64,000 nucleotides of DNA from Intestinibacter bartlettii (GCF_018917435.1 NZ_JAHLOQ010000006.1:1-64000), one strand, 5' to 3'. Counted from the first letter of the stretch, positions 8,088-17,804 are shown. Translations and numbers: made by a program. Notes: a model not told the origin generated them from the sequence alone.

Positions 8088-8123
8088 AATACCATTTTCA
8101 ACACAGTTGAGAGTGGTATTTTT
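8088..8123 (+). terminator. Terminator after marR
   Basis: AATACCA pairs with TGGTATT, with an inner TTTTCAAC/TTGAGAG extension, then five T. Confidence 0.75.
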
Positions 8124-8206
8124 ATGCTTAAAATACAGAAATAAACCTAACTGATATATAATATAAATATAAAAATAAGTAATATAAATCAGTAGGGGTG
8201 GGGTAT

Positions 8207-9529
8207 ATGAATTATATTTTAAAAAATGCTAATTTATTTGATGGGACAAATAATAACGACATACAAGAGAATATGTGTGTTGTAGTTGAAAATGGCAAAA
8301 TAAAATCTATTAAACCGTCAAGTGAAGAAATACAAGAAGACTATGAAATTATCGATTTGCAAGGTAAATATTTATTACCTGGGCTTATTAATTTGCATGC
8401 TCATTTGTTTGGAACAGGAAAACCAAGTAAATCACTTGGAGGAGGTACCATGCAAAAGCTATTAGTCAAATTTATTCATACACCATTGGGTAAACCTGTT
8501 ATAGATTCAATGGTTACAAAACACATCACTTCAGCTCTAAATTCTGGTGTAACAACAATCAGAAGTTCGGGAGATTTCTGTTTTTCTGATGTTAGAATTA
8601 GGGACAAGATTAATTCTGGCGAGATTATAGGTCCAAGATTAATAGTTCCTGGACCTGCGATTACATGTGTTGGTGGTCATGGAGATGGAACATTCGCTAT
8701 TTCTAATGATGATCCAAATACATTAGCTGACTATGTTAAAAGTCATAAGGAAAAAGGTGTCGACTATATAAAGATTTGCGTAACAGGTGGTGTTATGGAT
8801 GCAAAGAAAAAGGGAGAACCAGGCGAAGTAAAAATGACTTTGGAACAGACAAAGGCAGTTTGTGATATGGCACATAAATTTGGTTTAAAAGTTGCATCTC
8901 ATACAGAAAGTTCTAAGGGAATAGAGGTAGCTTTAGATGGAGGAGTTGATACTGTTGAGCATGGTAGTTTTTTAGATGAAAATTTAGTACAAAAATTTAA
9001 AGATAATAATTCTGCATTTATAGTTACAACATCACCAGCACTTCCTCTAGCAAAATTATCACCAAGTATAACAAAATTAAATGAAATGTGTGTTTATAAT
9101 TCTAACGTGATATTAGATGGAATGGTCAATGGGGCTATGGATGCACTAAAAAATAATATTACTGTTGGTTTGGGGACAGATGCAAGTTGTCCACTTGTTA
9201 CACCATATGACATGTGGCGTGAAGTATATTATTTTGCAAAATTCTACGGTGTCAGCAATGCATTTGCTATTCATACAGCAACTTTGGTAAATGCACAAAT
9301 ACTTGGAATAGATAATATTACAGGGTCTATTGAAGTAGGAAAGGAAGCTGATTTAATCGTTGTAAAAGAAAATCCAATAGAAGATTTAAAAGCACTTAGA
9401 GATGTTGATATGGTTATGGTTGGAGGAAAACTTATCGATAGTCCAAAATATGAACGAAATGAACAGATAGATGAATGGCTGAATTCTTTAATTAATATGA
9501 AACTAAAATATGGAGCAATGAAAAATTGA
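8207..9529 (+). CDS. Metal-dependent amidohydrolase (imidazolonepropionase/Xaa-Pro dipeptidase-like)
   Basis: A 440-residue TIM-barrel amidohydrolase. It has the small beta-sandwich flanks, the first metal motif GLINLHAHLFG, further ligands in VASHTESS and TVEHGSFLDE, and the metal aspartate in GLGTDASCP. The GSIEVGKEADLIVV tail is a family hallmark. Relatives hydrolyse imidazolonepropionate, prolyl dipeptides or organophosphate lactones, so the substrate cannot be fixed. I start at ATG 8207, after AGGGGTGGGG, rather than the GTG at 8198, which overlaps that site. The next gene (PhzF) lies 82 bases on with no terminator between, so the two may share a transcript. Confidence 0.85.
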   Translation: MNYILKNANLFDGTNNNDIQENMCVVVENGKIKSIKPSSEEIQEDYEIIDLQGKYLLPGLINLHAHLFGTGKPSKSLGGGTMQKLLVKFIHTPLGKPVIDSMVTKHITSALNSGVTTIRSSGDFCFSDVRIRDKINSGEIIGPRLIVPGPAITCVGGHGDGTFAISNDDPNTLADYVKSHKEKGVDYIKICVTGGVMDAKKKGEPGEVKMTLEQTKAVCDMAHKFGLKVASHTESSKGIEVALDGGVDTVEHGSFLDENLVQKFKDNNSAFIVTTSPALPLAKLSPSITKLNEMCVYNSNVILDGMVNGAMDALKNNITVGLGTDASCPLVTPYDMWREVYYFAKFYGVSNAFAIHTATLVNAQILGIDNITGSIEVGKEADLIVVKENPIEDLKALRDVDMVMVGGKLIDSPKYERNEQIDEWLNSLINMKLKYGAMKN

Positions 9530-9611
9530 GTTATAAAAGATAACTATTAATGTCTTATATGATAATCTTTTATTAAGATATAAATTTTAAGTTTATAAGG
9601 GGGAATTTCAA

Positions 9612-10388
9612 ATGAAACAATATGTAGTTGATGCATTTACTGAAAAAGTATTTAGCGGAAATCCTGCAGCAATATGCGTTTTGGATTCTTGGTTAGATGA
9701 AAAAACAATGATGAGTATAACAATAGAAAATAACCTTTCTGAAACAGCTTTTACTGTAAAGGACGGTGATAAATATAAATTACGTTGGTTCACACCAGGG
9801 GGAGAAATTGATTTGTGTGGACATGCTACTTTGGCTTGTGCATATGTAATAATGAATAAAATTGAACCAGATTTAAAAACAGTTACATTCAGCACAATGA
9901 GTGGAGATTTAATCGTAAATAGAAAAGGTGATTTATACGAAATGGATTTTCCAGCTTACGATTTAAAGCCTGTTGAAATAACTGATGCGATTGTTGATGC
10001 TATCGGCGCAAAACCAGTAGAAGCTTATATGGGCAGAGATTTACTTTGTGTATTTGATGATGAAAAAATAGTTAGAGAATTAAATCCTAACTTAGATAAA
10101 GTTAAAACAATAGACGGATTATTATTGCATGTAACTGCACCAGGGAAAGATGAAGATAGTGTATCTCGTAGTTTCGCACCAAAATTAAATGTACCAGAAG
10201 ATCCAGTTTGTGGTTCAGGTCATTGCCACATCGCACCATATTGGATAAATAAATTAAATAAAGATTCAATCGTATCATATCAAGCATCACCAAGAGGCGG
10301 AACACTTTACTGTACAAAAGATGGAGATAGAATTAGATTAAGCGGAAAAGCAGCTTTATATTCAGAAGCTGATATTAATATAGAGTAA
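9612..10388 (+). CDS. PhzF family isomerase-like protein
   Basis: This 258-residue protein opens with the family motif VVDAFTEKVFSGNPAAICVL and has LSETAFTV (the catalytic glutamate region), FTPGGEIDLCGHATLACAYV and DPVCGSGHCHIAPYW, all typical of PhzF/diaminopimelate-epimerase-fold proteins. PhzF isomerises trans-2,3-dihydro-3-hydroxyanthranilate in phenazine makers, but no phenazine genes are near, and most family members are of unknown substrate. AAGGGGGAA precedes the start. The upstream amidohydrolase might be functionally linked. Confidence 0.88.
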   Translation: MKQYVVDAFTEKVFSGNPAAICVLDSWLDEKTMMSITIENNLSETAFTVKDGDKYKLRWFTPGGEIDLCGHATLACAYVIMNKIEPDLKTVTFSTMSGDLIVNRKGDLYEMDFPAYDLKPVEITDAIVDAIGAKPVEAYMGRDLLCVFDDEKIVRELNPNLDKVKTIDGLLLHVTAPGKDEDSVSRSFAPKLNVPEDPVCGSGHCHIAPYWINKLNKDSIVSYQASPRGGTLYCTKDGDRIRLSGKAALYSEADINIE

Positions 10389-10488
10389 GAAATTTAGAAA
10401 AATATTATAGAAAAAGAGTATTTTAAATTGACCTATAACAATACAAATGGTAAATAATTAATAAATAAGATATATGTAAATAACATTA

Positions 10489-10530
10489 AGTCCTGTAATT
10501 TAGGAAAATCTATTTTACAGGATTTTTTTT
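10489..10530 (+). terminator. Terminator after PhzF gene
   Basis: TCCTGTAA pairs with TTACAGGA, followed by eight T. The remaining gap to 10734 is AT-rich with no further gene. Confidence 0.9.
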
Positions 10531-10734
10531 GTTTGAAATATCCAGTATAGTTTAAAATAATAATTTTAATGAATATTATTTTTTGTGATAAAAATATAGT
10601 AAAATAGTTAATAAATAATATGTACTACAATCTATTAAATACTATGAGTAAGATTGTATAAACAGTTTGATTTATATCAATAATATAAATATTAGAATAT
10701 GAATATATAAAATTAAGTTAAAAGGGTGAATATT

Positions 10735-11487
10735 ATGTTACAAAATAAGTTGAAGAAGATAGATTTTTATAAAATAGAATTAGATAAAAAGAGACCGTTC
10801 GAAGGACATTTGTTAGAACAAATAAAAAATTATTATAAAATAGGCCTAACATATTCTTCTAATGCATTAGAGGGAAATACACTTACAGAAAGTGAAACAA
10901 AAGTATTATTAGAAGATGGTCTAACTGTAGGAGGAAAACCATTTAAAGATTTTCTAGAAACTGAAGGACATGCAAAGGCTTATGATTATATGTTTTCTCT
11001 TATAAATTCAAATAAAATAACAAAAGAAAATATATTAGAAATGCATCACTTATTTTACAATTCTATAGATCCTAAAAATGCAGGAAAATATAGAGATGTA
11101 GAAGTACTTATAACAGGTTCAAAATATCCTGTTTGTCCAGTTGAAGAAATTGAGGCCCAAATGGATGAGTTATGCAAATGGATAAATGAAAAAAGACAAG
11201 ATTATCATCCAGTTGTTTTTGCAGCATTGCTTCATAAAAAGTTAGTGTTTATACATCCTTTTGTAGATGGAAATGGTAGAATATCAAGACTTATAATGAA
11301 TTTAGCTCTTATACAAAAAGGATATATGATAGCCATTATTCCACCAGTTTTAAGACAAGAATATATCTATGATTTAGAAACTGCACATGAAGATGATACT
11401 AAATTTATAGAATTTATAGCTGATAGAGTTATAGAAACTCAAAAAGATAATATGAGACTTTTAAACATCAAAATACCAAAGGTATAA
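10735..11487 (+). CDS. Fic family protein with N-terminal inhibitory helix
   Basis: Fic enzymes transfer AMP or another nucleotide part to a hydroxyl of a target protein. The core motif H174-PFVDGNGR is intact, so the protein should be active. Residues 42-47, S-NAL-EG, fit the inhibitory helix pattern (S/T)xxxE(G/N), placing it in class II, where that helix blocks ATP binding until displaced. The length is 250 residues, with no extra winged-helix domain visible. I start at ATG 10735 behind AAAGGGTGA; a GTG nine bases earlier overlaps that site. No antitoxin gene is adjacent, as expected for a class II enzyme. Target unknown. Confidence 0.9.
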   Translation: MLQNKLKKIDFYKIELDKKRPFEGHLLEQIKNYYKIGLTYSSNALEGNTLTESETKVLLEDGLTVGGKPFKDFLETEGHAKAYDYMFSLINSNKITKENILEMHHLFYNSIDPKNAGKYRDVEVLITGSKYPVCPVEEIEAQMDELCKWINEKRQDYHPVVFAALLHKKLVFIHPFVDGNGRISRLIMNLALIQKGYMIAIIPPVLRQEYIYDLETAHEDDTKFIEFIADRVIETQKDNMRLLNIKIPKV

Positions 11488-11568
11488 AAATGTGCTACTA
11501 TAAAATAAGAGATTTACTTTAATATATTATAATTTTTATTATAGGGGTTTGGGAGAGAAGGTTATTTT

Positions 11569-12342
11569 ATGAACTTAACACATGAAGAATTAAAACAGGA
11601 CATAATAGCAAAGGCGCATAGCTTAGGGGCAAATATAGTTCGCTCTTGTTCAGTTTCAAAGTGGGAGGAAATGCCGATACAAAAACCTGAATTTTGGCCG
11701 CAAAACATATGGCCTTGGGCTAAAAATGTAATTGTATTAGCAGTGCCATTATTTGCGCCGATGATGGCGACAACTCCATCAATGGTATATCAAGAACTTT
11801 ATGACACAAGTAATAGAGTACTTGATGATATGGCATATCATTTAACAAATTATATAACAACAAAATATAAATGTAGAGCATTATATTTTCCTAGAGATTG
11901 TTATTTCAACATTGGTGTTTTGGTTAAAAACCCAAATGCAGCATTTTCGCATGTTATTGCAGGATATTATGCTGGGGTTGGAACTATAGGGGACAGTCAC
12001 AACTTACTTTCAAAGGAATTTGGGCCAAGGATGAGACTTGTATCAATTATAACAGATCTTTATATTCCAGAAGATGATATGCTGGAAAAAAATCTTTGTA
12101 TTCACTGCAAGAAGTGTATGAAAAATTGTCCTTCAAAATGCTTTTTAGAAAATGGAAAAGATATTTATAAAATGGACAAGGTTGTGTGTACAAAATATCA
12201 TGTGGACTTGGTAAACCAACATCATTGGCCATGCGGAAAATGCGTAAGTGTATGTCCGGTTGGTGAAGATATGAAGATTTATCGAGGAAGTGAAATTGTA
12301 TCAAAAGAAGGAATTAAACATTGCCAAAGTTTTGGTTCTTAA
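11569..12342 (+). CDS. 4Fe-4S protein related to epoxyqueuosine reductase QueG
   Basis: The protein of 257 residues has an N-terminal QueG/reductive-dehalogenase-like region (WPWAKNVIVLAVPLF; AGVGTIGDSHNLL; FGPRMRLVSIITD) and then two cysteine clusters, CIHCKKCMKNCP near residue 181 and CGKCVSVCPVG near residue 223, which fit two 4Fe-4S clusters. True QueG is longer (about 340-380 residues) and carries a HEAT-repeat tail, missing here. It is therefore a short relative of unknown substrate, probably cobalamin-linked or an electron carrier. It is a single gene, convergent with the MATE gene. Confidence 0.75.
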   Translation: MNLTHEELKQDIIAKAHSLGANIVRSCSVSKWEEMPIQKPEFWPQNIWPWAKNVIVLAVPLFAPMMATTPSMVYQELYDTSNRVLDDMAYHLTNYITTKYKCRALYFPRDCYFNIGVLVKNPNAAFSHVIAGYYAGVGTIGDSHNLLSKEFGPRMRLVSIITDLYIPEDDMLEKNLCIHCKKCMKNCPSKCFLENGKDIYKMDKVVCTKYHVDLVNQHHWPCGKCVSVCPVGEDMKIYRGSEIVSKEGIKHCQSFGS

Positions 12343-12372
12343 TTTAAAATAATAAATAATTATAATAAATTA

Positions 12373-12423
12373 AAAAGGATGTCTGTGAATAAATAGAAAT
12401 TTGTTTCACAACATCCTTTTTTT
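12373..12423. terminator. Bidirectional terminator
   Basis: AAAAGGATGT pairs with ACATCCTTTT with an inner TGTGAA/TTCACA extension; A- and T-runs on the two sides serve both convergent genes. Confidence 0.85.
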
Positions 12424-12498
12424 ATTGTATTTGCGTAAACTTTACAAAAATAAATATATAAAATGTCATGTAATATTTTATATTGATAAATACTTTAG

Positions 12499-13863
12499 CT
12501 AATCATTATTTTTAATAAACACTTCATCTGTTTTACAAGTTCTAATAAACATCCATAAACAAACAAGTGCAGCTGCAATCTCAGATACAGGGAAGGTAAT
12601 CCAAATTCCAGTAAGACCAATTGTTTTATAAAAAATCATGGAAATTGGAATAATGATTATACATTGTCTTACAAGAGAAATTGCTAAGCTATAAGTTCCC
12701 TTTCCAATTGATTCATACATTGCAGATATAATAAATGAAATTGCTGAAAATAAGAAACCAAGACTCATTATACGAAGTGTTTGAATACCAAGATTCATCA
12801 TATTTTCTGATGCATTAAACATTGAAAGTAATTGTCTTGGAATAAACATAAATAACAATAAACCAATTAACATAAGCAAGGCAGAAACAATAAGACTTAT
12901 CTTCAATGTTTCAAAAATTCTGCCTCTATCTTTGGCACCATAATTAAATCCTATAATAGGTCTAATACCTTGAATTAATCCATTTACAGGCATTGTGATA
13001 AATGTTTGAAGTCTGTAATAAATACCATAAATTGAAACAGCAGTATTCGAGAATTTTACCAAAACAGAATTAAGCGCAATTGTAAGAATAGAAGAGATTG
13101 AAATCATAAGTGCTGATGGAATACCAACTGCATAAATTTGTTTGATAATGTTCCAGTCGAATTTAAACAATTTTAAATCAATTTTTAATACACTGTCATG
13201 TTTGATGAAGAATATAATAAGTATAAGGAATGACACGATTTGCCCTATCACAGTAGCTATTGCAGCTCCAGTAACGCCAAGTTTCGGCATTCCAAACCAT
13301 CCAAAAATAAATATTGGATCTAGGATTATATTTAAAACAGCACCAATTATTTGTGAAATAGTAGGCAACAACATTTTTCCTGTGGCTTGAAAGACTTTTT
13401 CAAAAGTAAGTTGAAAGAATAAAGAAAATGAAAGCAATACTACGATATAAGTATAACTACAACCATCAGAAAAAATTGCGTCGTTGTTAGCATAAACTCT
13501 GAAAAACGGCTTAATAAATAATAACCCTAAGATGATAAATAAAAGAGAATGTGCAAGTGCCAAAATCATAGAGTGAGTGACAGTGTTATTTGCCTCATTG
13601 ATATTATCAGCACCCAAATTTCTGGAGATATAAGAGTTAATTCCAACCCCTACACCGACAGAAACAGCCAATAATATATACTGGATTGGAGCAGCAAGCG
13701 ACACCGCAGTTAGTGCATTTTCCCCAAGTTGAGCCACAAAAATACTATCAACTATGTTATACATTGACTGCACAAACATGGACACTATAGGCGGACATCC
13801 CATAGTAAAAATTAATGAAGCAATAGGTTTAGTTCCCATTTGGTTTTGATTAGTTTTTTCCAT
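12499..13863 (-). CDS. MATE family efflux transporter
   Basis: A 454-residue protein with about twelve membrane spans in two similar halves, opening MGTKPIASLIFTMGCPPIVSMFVQSMYNIVDSIFVAQLG as MATE (DinF/MepA-type) pumps do. These export cationic drugs and dyes using sodium or proton gradients. The start is preceded by AAGGGGG on the minus strand. Its leader, about 180 bases, contains a strong hairpin followed by eight T on the transcribed strand, so expression may be controlled by early termination. Substrate cannot be told from sequence. Confidence 0.9.
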   Translation of the reverse strand: MEKTNQNQMGTKPIASLIFTMGCPPIVSMFVQSMYNIVDSIFVAQLGENALTAVSLAAPIQYILLAVSVGVGVGINSYISRNLGADNINEANNTVTHSMILALAHSLLFIILGLLFIKPFFRVYANNDAIFSDGCSYTYIVVLLSFSLFFQLTFEKVFQATGKMLLPTISQIIGAVLNIILDPIFIFGWFGMPKLGVTGAAIATVIGQIVSFLILIIFFIKHDSVLKIDLKLFKFDWNIIKQIYAVGIPSALMISISSILTIALNSVLVKFSNTAVSIYGIYYRLQTFITMPVNGLIQGIRPIIGFNYGAKDRGRIFETLKISLIVSALLMLIGLLLFMFIPRQLLSMFNASENMMNLGIQTLRIMSLGFLFSAISFIISAMYESIGKGTYSLAISLVRQCIIIIPISMIFYKTIGLTGIWITFPVSEIAAALVCLWMFIRTCKTDEVFIKNND

Positions 13864-13962
13864 TTAACAACCCCCTTATTAAATAAATATTAATTTGAAA
13901 TACAAAACAGAAATTATATTTTTTGATATTGTAAAAGATGAGCAAAATTTCTTATGTATTAT

Positions 13963-14022
13963 AAAAAAAAGGCTATATATCAGCTCGTTTTTGTTCAGAA
14001 ACGAGAAAATATATAGCCTTTT
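13963..14022 (-). promoter_or_regulatory. Intrinsic terminator/attenuator in the MATE leader
   Basis: Read on the minus strand, GGCTATATAT (14018-14009) pairs with ATATATAGCC (13980-13971), enclosing a second hairpin with CTCGTTT/AAACGAG arms, and eight T follow. A likely promoter on the same strand (TATAAT at the complement of 14049-14054, TTGATT at that of 14073-14078, 18-base spacer) starts RNA just before it, and the MATE gene begins about 100 bases beyond. It could instead be a terminator of a tiny RNA, or stop reading from the right. Confidence 0.55.
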
Positions 14023-14281
14023 AGTATTATCTACTAGTTAGCAATTAAATTATATCATATAATATAAGTAGTAATCAATCAAACTATAATAAAAAAGAAT
14101 AACTAATGGGAAGTTATTTATAATTTGTTAAATAGGTATTATTTTCATAGTACGAAATGATAAAATTCAATCTCAACTTATGGAATTAATGACTTATTTA
14201 ATTGATAATTTATGGCAATCTATTGACATAAAAATGTAAAAATGATAACCTACTAACAGAATACAAATAACTTTTAATTTT

Positions 14282-14295
14282 AGTCCGGAGAGGCT
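14282..14295 (+). promoter_or_regulatory. PyrR-binding loop next to the pyrB ribosome site
   Basis: AGTCCGGAGAGGCT fits the RNA consensus ARUCCNGNGAGGYU bound by PyrR. Flanking TTTT and GAAAA extend the hairpin. It ends 4 bases before AAGGAGG (14300-14306), so PyrR binding with UMP would be placed to block ribosomes. I see no terminator/antiterminator pair between here and the gene, so control would be translational rather than by attenuation. pyrR itself is not in the window. Confidence 0.8.
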
Positions 14296-14312
14296 GAAAA
14301 AGGAGGATAAAT

Positions 14313-15236
14313 ATGTTAAAATCAAGAAATTTGGTCCAACCAGAAGACTTTTCAATTAAAGAAATAGATGAAATTTTAGATTTGGCTCAACAAATCATGG
14401 CTAATCCAAGCAAATATTCTGAAGTTTGCAAAGGAAAATTATTAGCTACATTATTTTACGAACCATCAACTAGAACTAGACTTAGTTTTGAATCTGCTAT
14501 GAAGAGATTAGGTGGGAATGTTGTCGGATTTTCAGAACCCGGTTCATCATCAGCCTCAAAAGGAGAATCATTAGCAGATACAATAAGAATAGTATCTGGA
14601 TATGTTGATATAATCGCAATGAGACACCCAATCGCAGGGTCAGCATCAGAGGCTATAAAATACACAGAAGTGCCTTTTATCAACGCAGGAGATGGTGGAA
14701 ATCAACATCCAACTCAAACACTAACAGATTTACTAACAATAAAAACATTAACAGGAAGATTAGACAACCACGTAATAGGATTATGTGGAGATTTAAAATA
14801 CGGAAGAACAGTACATTCACTTGTAAAGGCAATGAATAGATACAACGACAGCAAATTTGTATTTATAGCTCCAGAACAATTAAGAATGCCTGGATATGTA
14901 AAACAATATCTTAAAGATCATGTTTACTATGAAACTGCAAGCTTAGATGATGCAATTCCAAGTTTAGACCTTTTATATATGACAAGAATCCAAAAAGAAA
15001 GATTTGCAGATTTAGAAGAATATGAATTATTAAAAGACTGTTATAGATTAGATGCAGACAAAATGAGTAAAGCACCAGAAAATATGTTAGTAATGCACCC
15101 ACTACCAAGAGTAAATGAAATCTCAACAGAAGTAGACAACGACAAAAGAGCAGTATATTTCCAACAAGCTAAGTTTGGAATGTATGTAAGAATGGCTTTA
15201 ATAATGAAACTATTAGGGGTAGATGTAGAGGAGTAA
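14313..15236 (+). CDS. pyrB: Aspartate carbamoyltransferase catalytic subunit
   Basis: It makes N-carbamoyl-aspartate from carbamoyl phosphate and aspartate, the committed step of pyrimidine synthesis. The carbamoyl-phosphate motif [13 protein letters not shown], the SSASKGES loop, [16 protein letters not shown] and the HPLPRVNEI motif are all present. The 307-residue length is normal. No pyrI regulatory-subunit gene follows, so the enzyme is probably the unregulated type controlled only at expression level. It heads the operon pyrB-pyrK-pyrD-pyrE. pyrC and carAB are not in the window. Confidence 0.97.
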   Translation: MLKSRNLVQPEDFSIKEIDEILDLAQQIMANPSKYSEVCKGKLLATLFYEPSTRTRLSFESAMKRLGGNVVGFSEPGSSSASKGESLADTIRIVSGYVDIIAMRHPIAGSASEAIKYTEVPFINAGDGGNQHPTQTLTDLLTIKTLTGRLDNHVIGLCGDLKYGRTVHSLVKAMNRYNDSKFVFIAPEQLRMPGYVKQYLKDHVYYETASLDDAIPSLDLLYMTRIQKERFADLEEYELLKDCYRLDADKMSKAPENMLVMHPLPRVNEISTEVDNDKRAVYFQQAKFGMYVRMALIMKLLGVDVEE

Positions 15237-15240
15237 AATA

Positions 15241-15945
15241 ATGTATAAAATAATAGAAAACGCATACGTAGGAGAAGATATGTACCAAATGAAGGTACAG
15301 GGAGAATTCAAAGGAGAAATGGGTCAGTTTTATATGCTTAGAGCATGGGATACATATCCAACCTTATCAAGACCTATAAGCATTCACGATATAGACGAAA
15401 ATAGTATAACTTTTTTATATAAAGTAGTTGGCGAAGGGACAAAAATCTTTAGCAGATTAACACCTGGCGACGAAATAAAATTAGAAGGACCTTATGGTAA
15501 CGGGTACCAAAAGGTAGAAGGTAAAGTTGCATTAGTAGGAGGGGGAATAGGAGTAGCACCTCTATACTTAGTTGCAAAAAATACACCAAATAGCGACGCA
15601 TATCTAGGTTTTAGAAACGAACCTATTTTAATAGATAAATACGAAAAAGTTTGTGACAATGTTAAAACTGCCGTGGGAAGCACTTTTGTTACAGACATAA
15701 TAAATACAGAAGAATACGACTACATATTAACTTGTGGTCCAACACCAATGATGAAGGCGTTAATGGACAAAGTTGAAAAAACAAATGCTGAAAAAGGGAC
15801 AAACACAAGAGTAATGGTATCTCTTGAAAATAGAATGGCTTGTGGTATGGGTGCATGTTTAGTATGTACTTGTAAAACTCAAGGTGGAAACAAAAAAACT
15901 TGTAAAGATGGTCCAGTATTCTGGGGAGAGGATGTGATTTTTTAA
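15241..15945 (+). CDS. pyrK: Dihydroorotate dehydrogenase B, electron transfer subunit
   Basis: PyrK carries FAD and a 2Fe-2S cluster and passes electrons from dihydroorotate, oxidised on PyrD, to [12 protein letters not shown] marks the flavin-binding barrel, [14 protein letters not shown] the nucleotide-binding domain, and [11 protein letters not shown] plus a later cysteine the 2Fe-2S site near the C-terminus. It is 234 residues long, starts 4 bases after pyrB and overlaps pyrD by one base, so translation is coupled. Confidence 0.95.
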   Translation: MYKIIENAYVGEDMYQMKVQGEFKGEMGQFYMLRAWDTYPTLSRPISIHDIDENSITFLYKVVGEGTKIFSRLTPGDEIKLEGPYGNGYQKVEGKVALVGGGIGVAPLYLVAKNTPNSDAYLGFRNEPILIDKYEKVCDNVKTAVGSTFVTDIINTEEYDYILTCGPTPMMKALMDKVEKTNAEKGTNTRVMVSLENRMACGMGACLVCTCKTQGGNKKTCKDGPVFWGEDVIF

Positions 15946-16847
15946 TGGCTGATTTAAGTGTAAAATTTAAAGATTTAACTTTTAAAAATCCAATAATAAT
16001 GGCATCTGGAACCTTTGGATTTGGAAGAGAGTACAACGAGGTTTATGACATATCACAATTAGGCGGAGTAAGTGGAAAGGGACTTACATTAAACGCAAAA
16101 CCAGGAAATAACGGAATAAGAGTTTGGGAAACACCATCAGGAATGATAAATAGTGTAGGGCTTGAAAACCCAGGCGTTGAAGGATTTATAGAAAAGGAAC
16201 TTCCTTTCTTCAAAGAGTTAGATCTAGTTAGAATAGCTAACGTTGGAGGAGGTTGTTTGGAAGATTACATAAAAGGTGTGGAACTTTTAAACGACAAAGA
16301 TATAGATATAGTTGAACTAAACATTTCTTGCCCTAATGTTAAAGCAGGGGGAATGGCATTCGGAATAAAAAGTGAAGTTGCTAGAGAAGTTGTAAGAGAA
16401 GTTAGAGCAGTTTGCAAAAAGCCTCTAGTAATCAAACTTTCACCAAATGCAGAAGATATAGTAGAAATGGCAAAAGTTTGTGAAGAAGAAGGAGCAGATG
16501 GTGTATCTTTAGTAAATACATTCAAAGCTCTTGCAATAGATATAAAAAATAGAAAACCTGTATTTGAAAATGTATATGCAGGTTTATCAGGTCCAGCGAT
16601 AAAACCAATCGCATTAAGAATGGTTCACGAAGTTTGTAAAAATGTTAGCATCCCAGTTTTCGGCATGGGTGGAATAACAACTGCCGAAGACGCCATAGAA
16701 TTTATAATGGCAGGGGCAACTTGTGTTCAAGTAGGAACAGCTAATTTTATAAATCCAAGGGTAGGACTTGAAATAATAGAAGGAATAAATGACTTCATGG
16801 AAAAAGAGGGAATAAAATCTTTAGACGAAATAAGAGGAATAATATAA
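15945..16847 (+). CDS. pyrD: Dihydroorotate dehydrogenase B, catalytic subunit
   Basis: The FMN enzyme oxidises dihydroorotate to orotate. The opening [15 protein letters not shown] and the catalytic-cysteine motif [11 protein letters not shown] identify class 1B, which works with PyrK. VIKLSPN and [19 protein letters not shown] are FMN-phosphate-binding regions. The 300-residue length is standard. It overlaps pyrK at TAATG and is followed by pyrE after 19 bases containing its own GGAGGA site. Confidence 0.97.
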   Translation: MADLSVKFKDLTFKNPIIMASGTFGFGREYNEVYDISQLGGVSGKGLTLNAKPGNNGIRVWETPSGMINSVGLENPGVEGFIEKELPFFKELDLVRIANVGGGCLEDYIKGVELLNDKDIDIVELNISCPNVKAGGMAFGIKSEVAREVVREVRAVCKKPLVIKLSPNAEDIVEMAKVCEEEGADGVSLVNTFKALAIDIKNRKPVFENVYAGLSGPAIKPIALRMVHEVCKNVSIPVFGMGGITTAEDAIEFIMAGATCVQVGTANFINPRVGLEIIEGINDFMEKEGIKSLDEIRGII

Positions 16848-16866
16848 TTATCGGAGGAATATATAA

Positions 16867-17451
16867 ATGAGTAAAGTAGATGTAGTAGAAATATTAAAGA
16901 AAAGTGATGCATTATTAGAAGGACACTTCTTATTATCTTCAGGAAAACACAGTAACAGATATGTACAATGTGCAAAAGTTTTAAGATACCCAGAATATGC
17001 TGCACAAGTATTAAGCACAGTAGTTGATCAAATAAAAGACTTAGACATAGATTTAATAGTTGGACCAGCAATGGGTGGTGTAATAGTTTCTTATGAATTA
17101 GGAAGACAATTAAACAAAGAAGCTGTATTCACAGAAAGAAAAGATGGAGTAATGCAATTAAGAAGAGGGTTCGAAGTTAAACCAGGGGCTAAAATAATAA
17201 TATCAGAAGACGTTGTAACAACTGGAAAATCAACTTTAGAAACAAAAAAAGCATTAGAAGAATTAGGTGGAGAAGTTATCGGTGTTGCTTGTATAGCAGA
17301 TAGAACAAGTGCTCCAATAGGAATGCCTATATATAGTGCTATAAAATTAGATATCCAAGTTCATGATGCTGATGACTGTCCTTTATGTAAAGAAGGAAAA
17401 ATAGAATTAGTTAAACCAGGAAGTAGAGAATTCAAAGAAATAGGAATGTAA
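16867..17451 (+). CDS. pyrE: Orotate phosphoribosyltransferase
   Basis: It joins orotate to PRPP to form orotidine monophosphate. The PRPP-binding loop is [13 protein letters not shown] near residue 115, and [18 protein letters not shown] is the typical N-terminal motif of the longer PyrE type. It is the last gene of the pyr operon. pyrF does not follow here, so the last step must be encoded elsewhere. Confidence 0.96.
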   Translation: MSKVDVVEILKKSDALLEGHFLLSSGKHSNRYVQCAKVLRYPEYAAQVLSTVVDQIKDLDIDLIVGPAMGGVIVSYELGRQLNKEAVFTERKDGVMQLRRGFEVKPGAKIIISEDVVTTGKSTLETKKALEELGGEVIGVACIADRTSAPIGMPIYSAIKLDIQVHDADDCPLCKEGKIELVKPGSREFKEIGM

Positions 17452-17493
17452 TATAAAGCAAAAGCGGAGAAATTTTATAGAATTTTATACGAT

Positions 17494-17537
17494 AAGAGGC
17501 TGTAGATAAAATAAAAATCTACAGCCTCTTTATTTTT
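17494..17537 (+). terminator. Terminator of the pyr operon
   Basis: AAGAGGCTGTAGAT pairs with ATCTACAGCCTCTT (14 bp), followed by TATTTTT. Confidence 0.9.
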
Positions 17538-17591
17538 ATGAATTTAGATTTACAAGTAGTTGCGACAATAATTTTAACATAAGCCCAATAA

Positions 17592-17620
17592 TTGACATAA
17601 AAAGGGGGTGATGTTAGAAT
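17592..17620 (+). promoter_or_regulatory. Promoter of the nupC-deo operon
   Basis: TTGACA (17592-17597) and TAGAAT (17615-17620) are 17 bases apart. The leader to nupC is about 180 bases. Confidence 0.75.
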
Positions 17621-17680
17621 TTTAAATGCACTTGGTATTTATTTTTAAATTATAATTTAAAGATAAAATATGTAAATAAG

Positions 17681-17726
17681 ATATATATATCAATTTTTAT
17701 ATATAGTGGATAATTGATATATATAT
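17681..17726. repeat. 15-bp perfect inverted repeat in the nupC leader
   Basis: ATATATATATCAATT (17681-17695) and its exact reverse complement (17712-17726) flank a 16-base loop. It lies between the promoter and nupC, with no T-run after it, so it could be an operator (DeoR-like control of nucleoside genes would fit) or an mRNA hairpin. Confidence 0.5.
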
Positions 17727-17804
17727 GTAAAAACTATTTATTATTAAATTAAAATTTATTAATTAAGAAACAAGTAACAAATAATAAAGAAAGGTAAACG
17801 GAAC

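Noticed and set aside
13963-14022. MATE leader hairpin as a guanidine or other known riboswitch
   Set aside because: None of the conserved blocks of known classes are present; only the stem-loop and T-run can be supported.
17607-17625. Mini-gene GTG ATG TTA GAA TTT TAA behind AAGGGGG near the nupC promoter
   Set aside because: It overlaps the -10 box, so it would not be transcribed in full; the purine run is probably chance.
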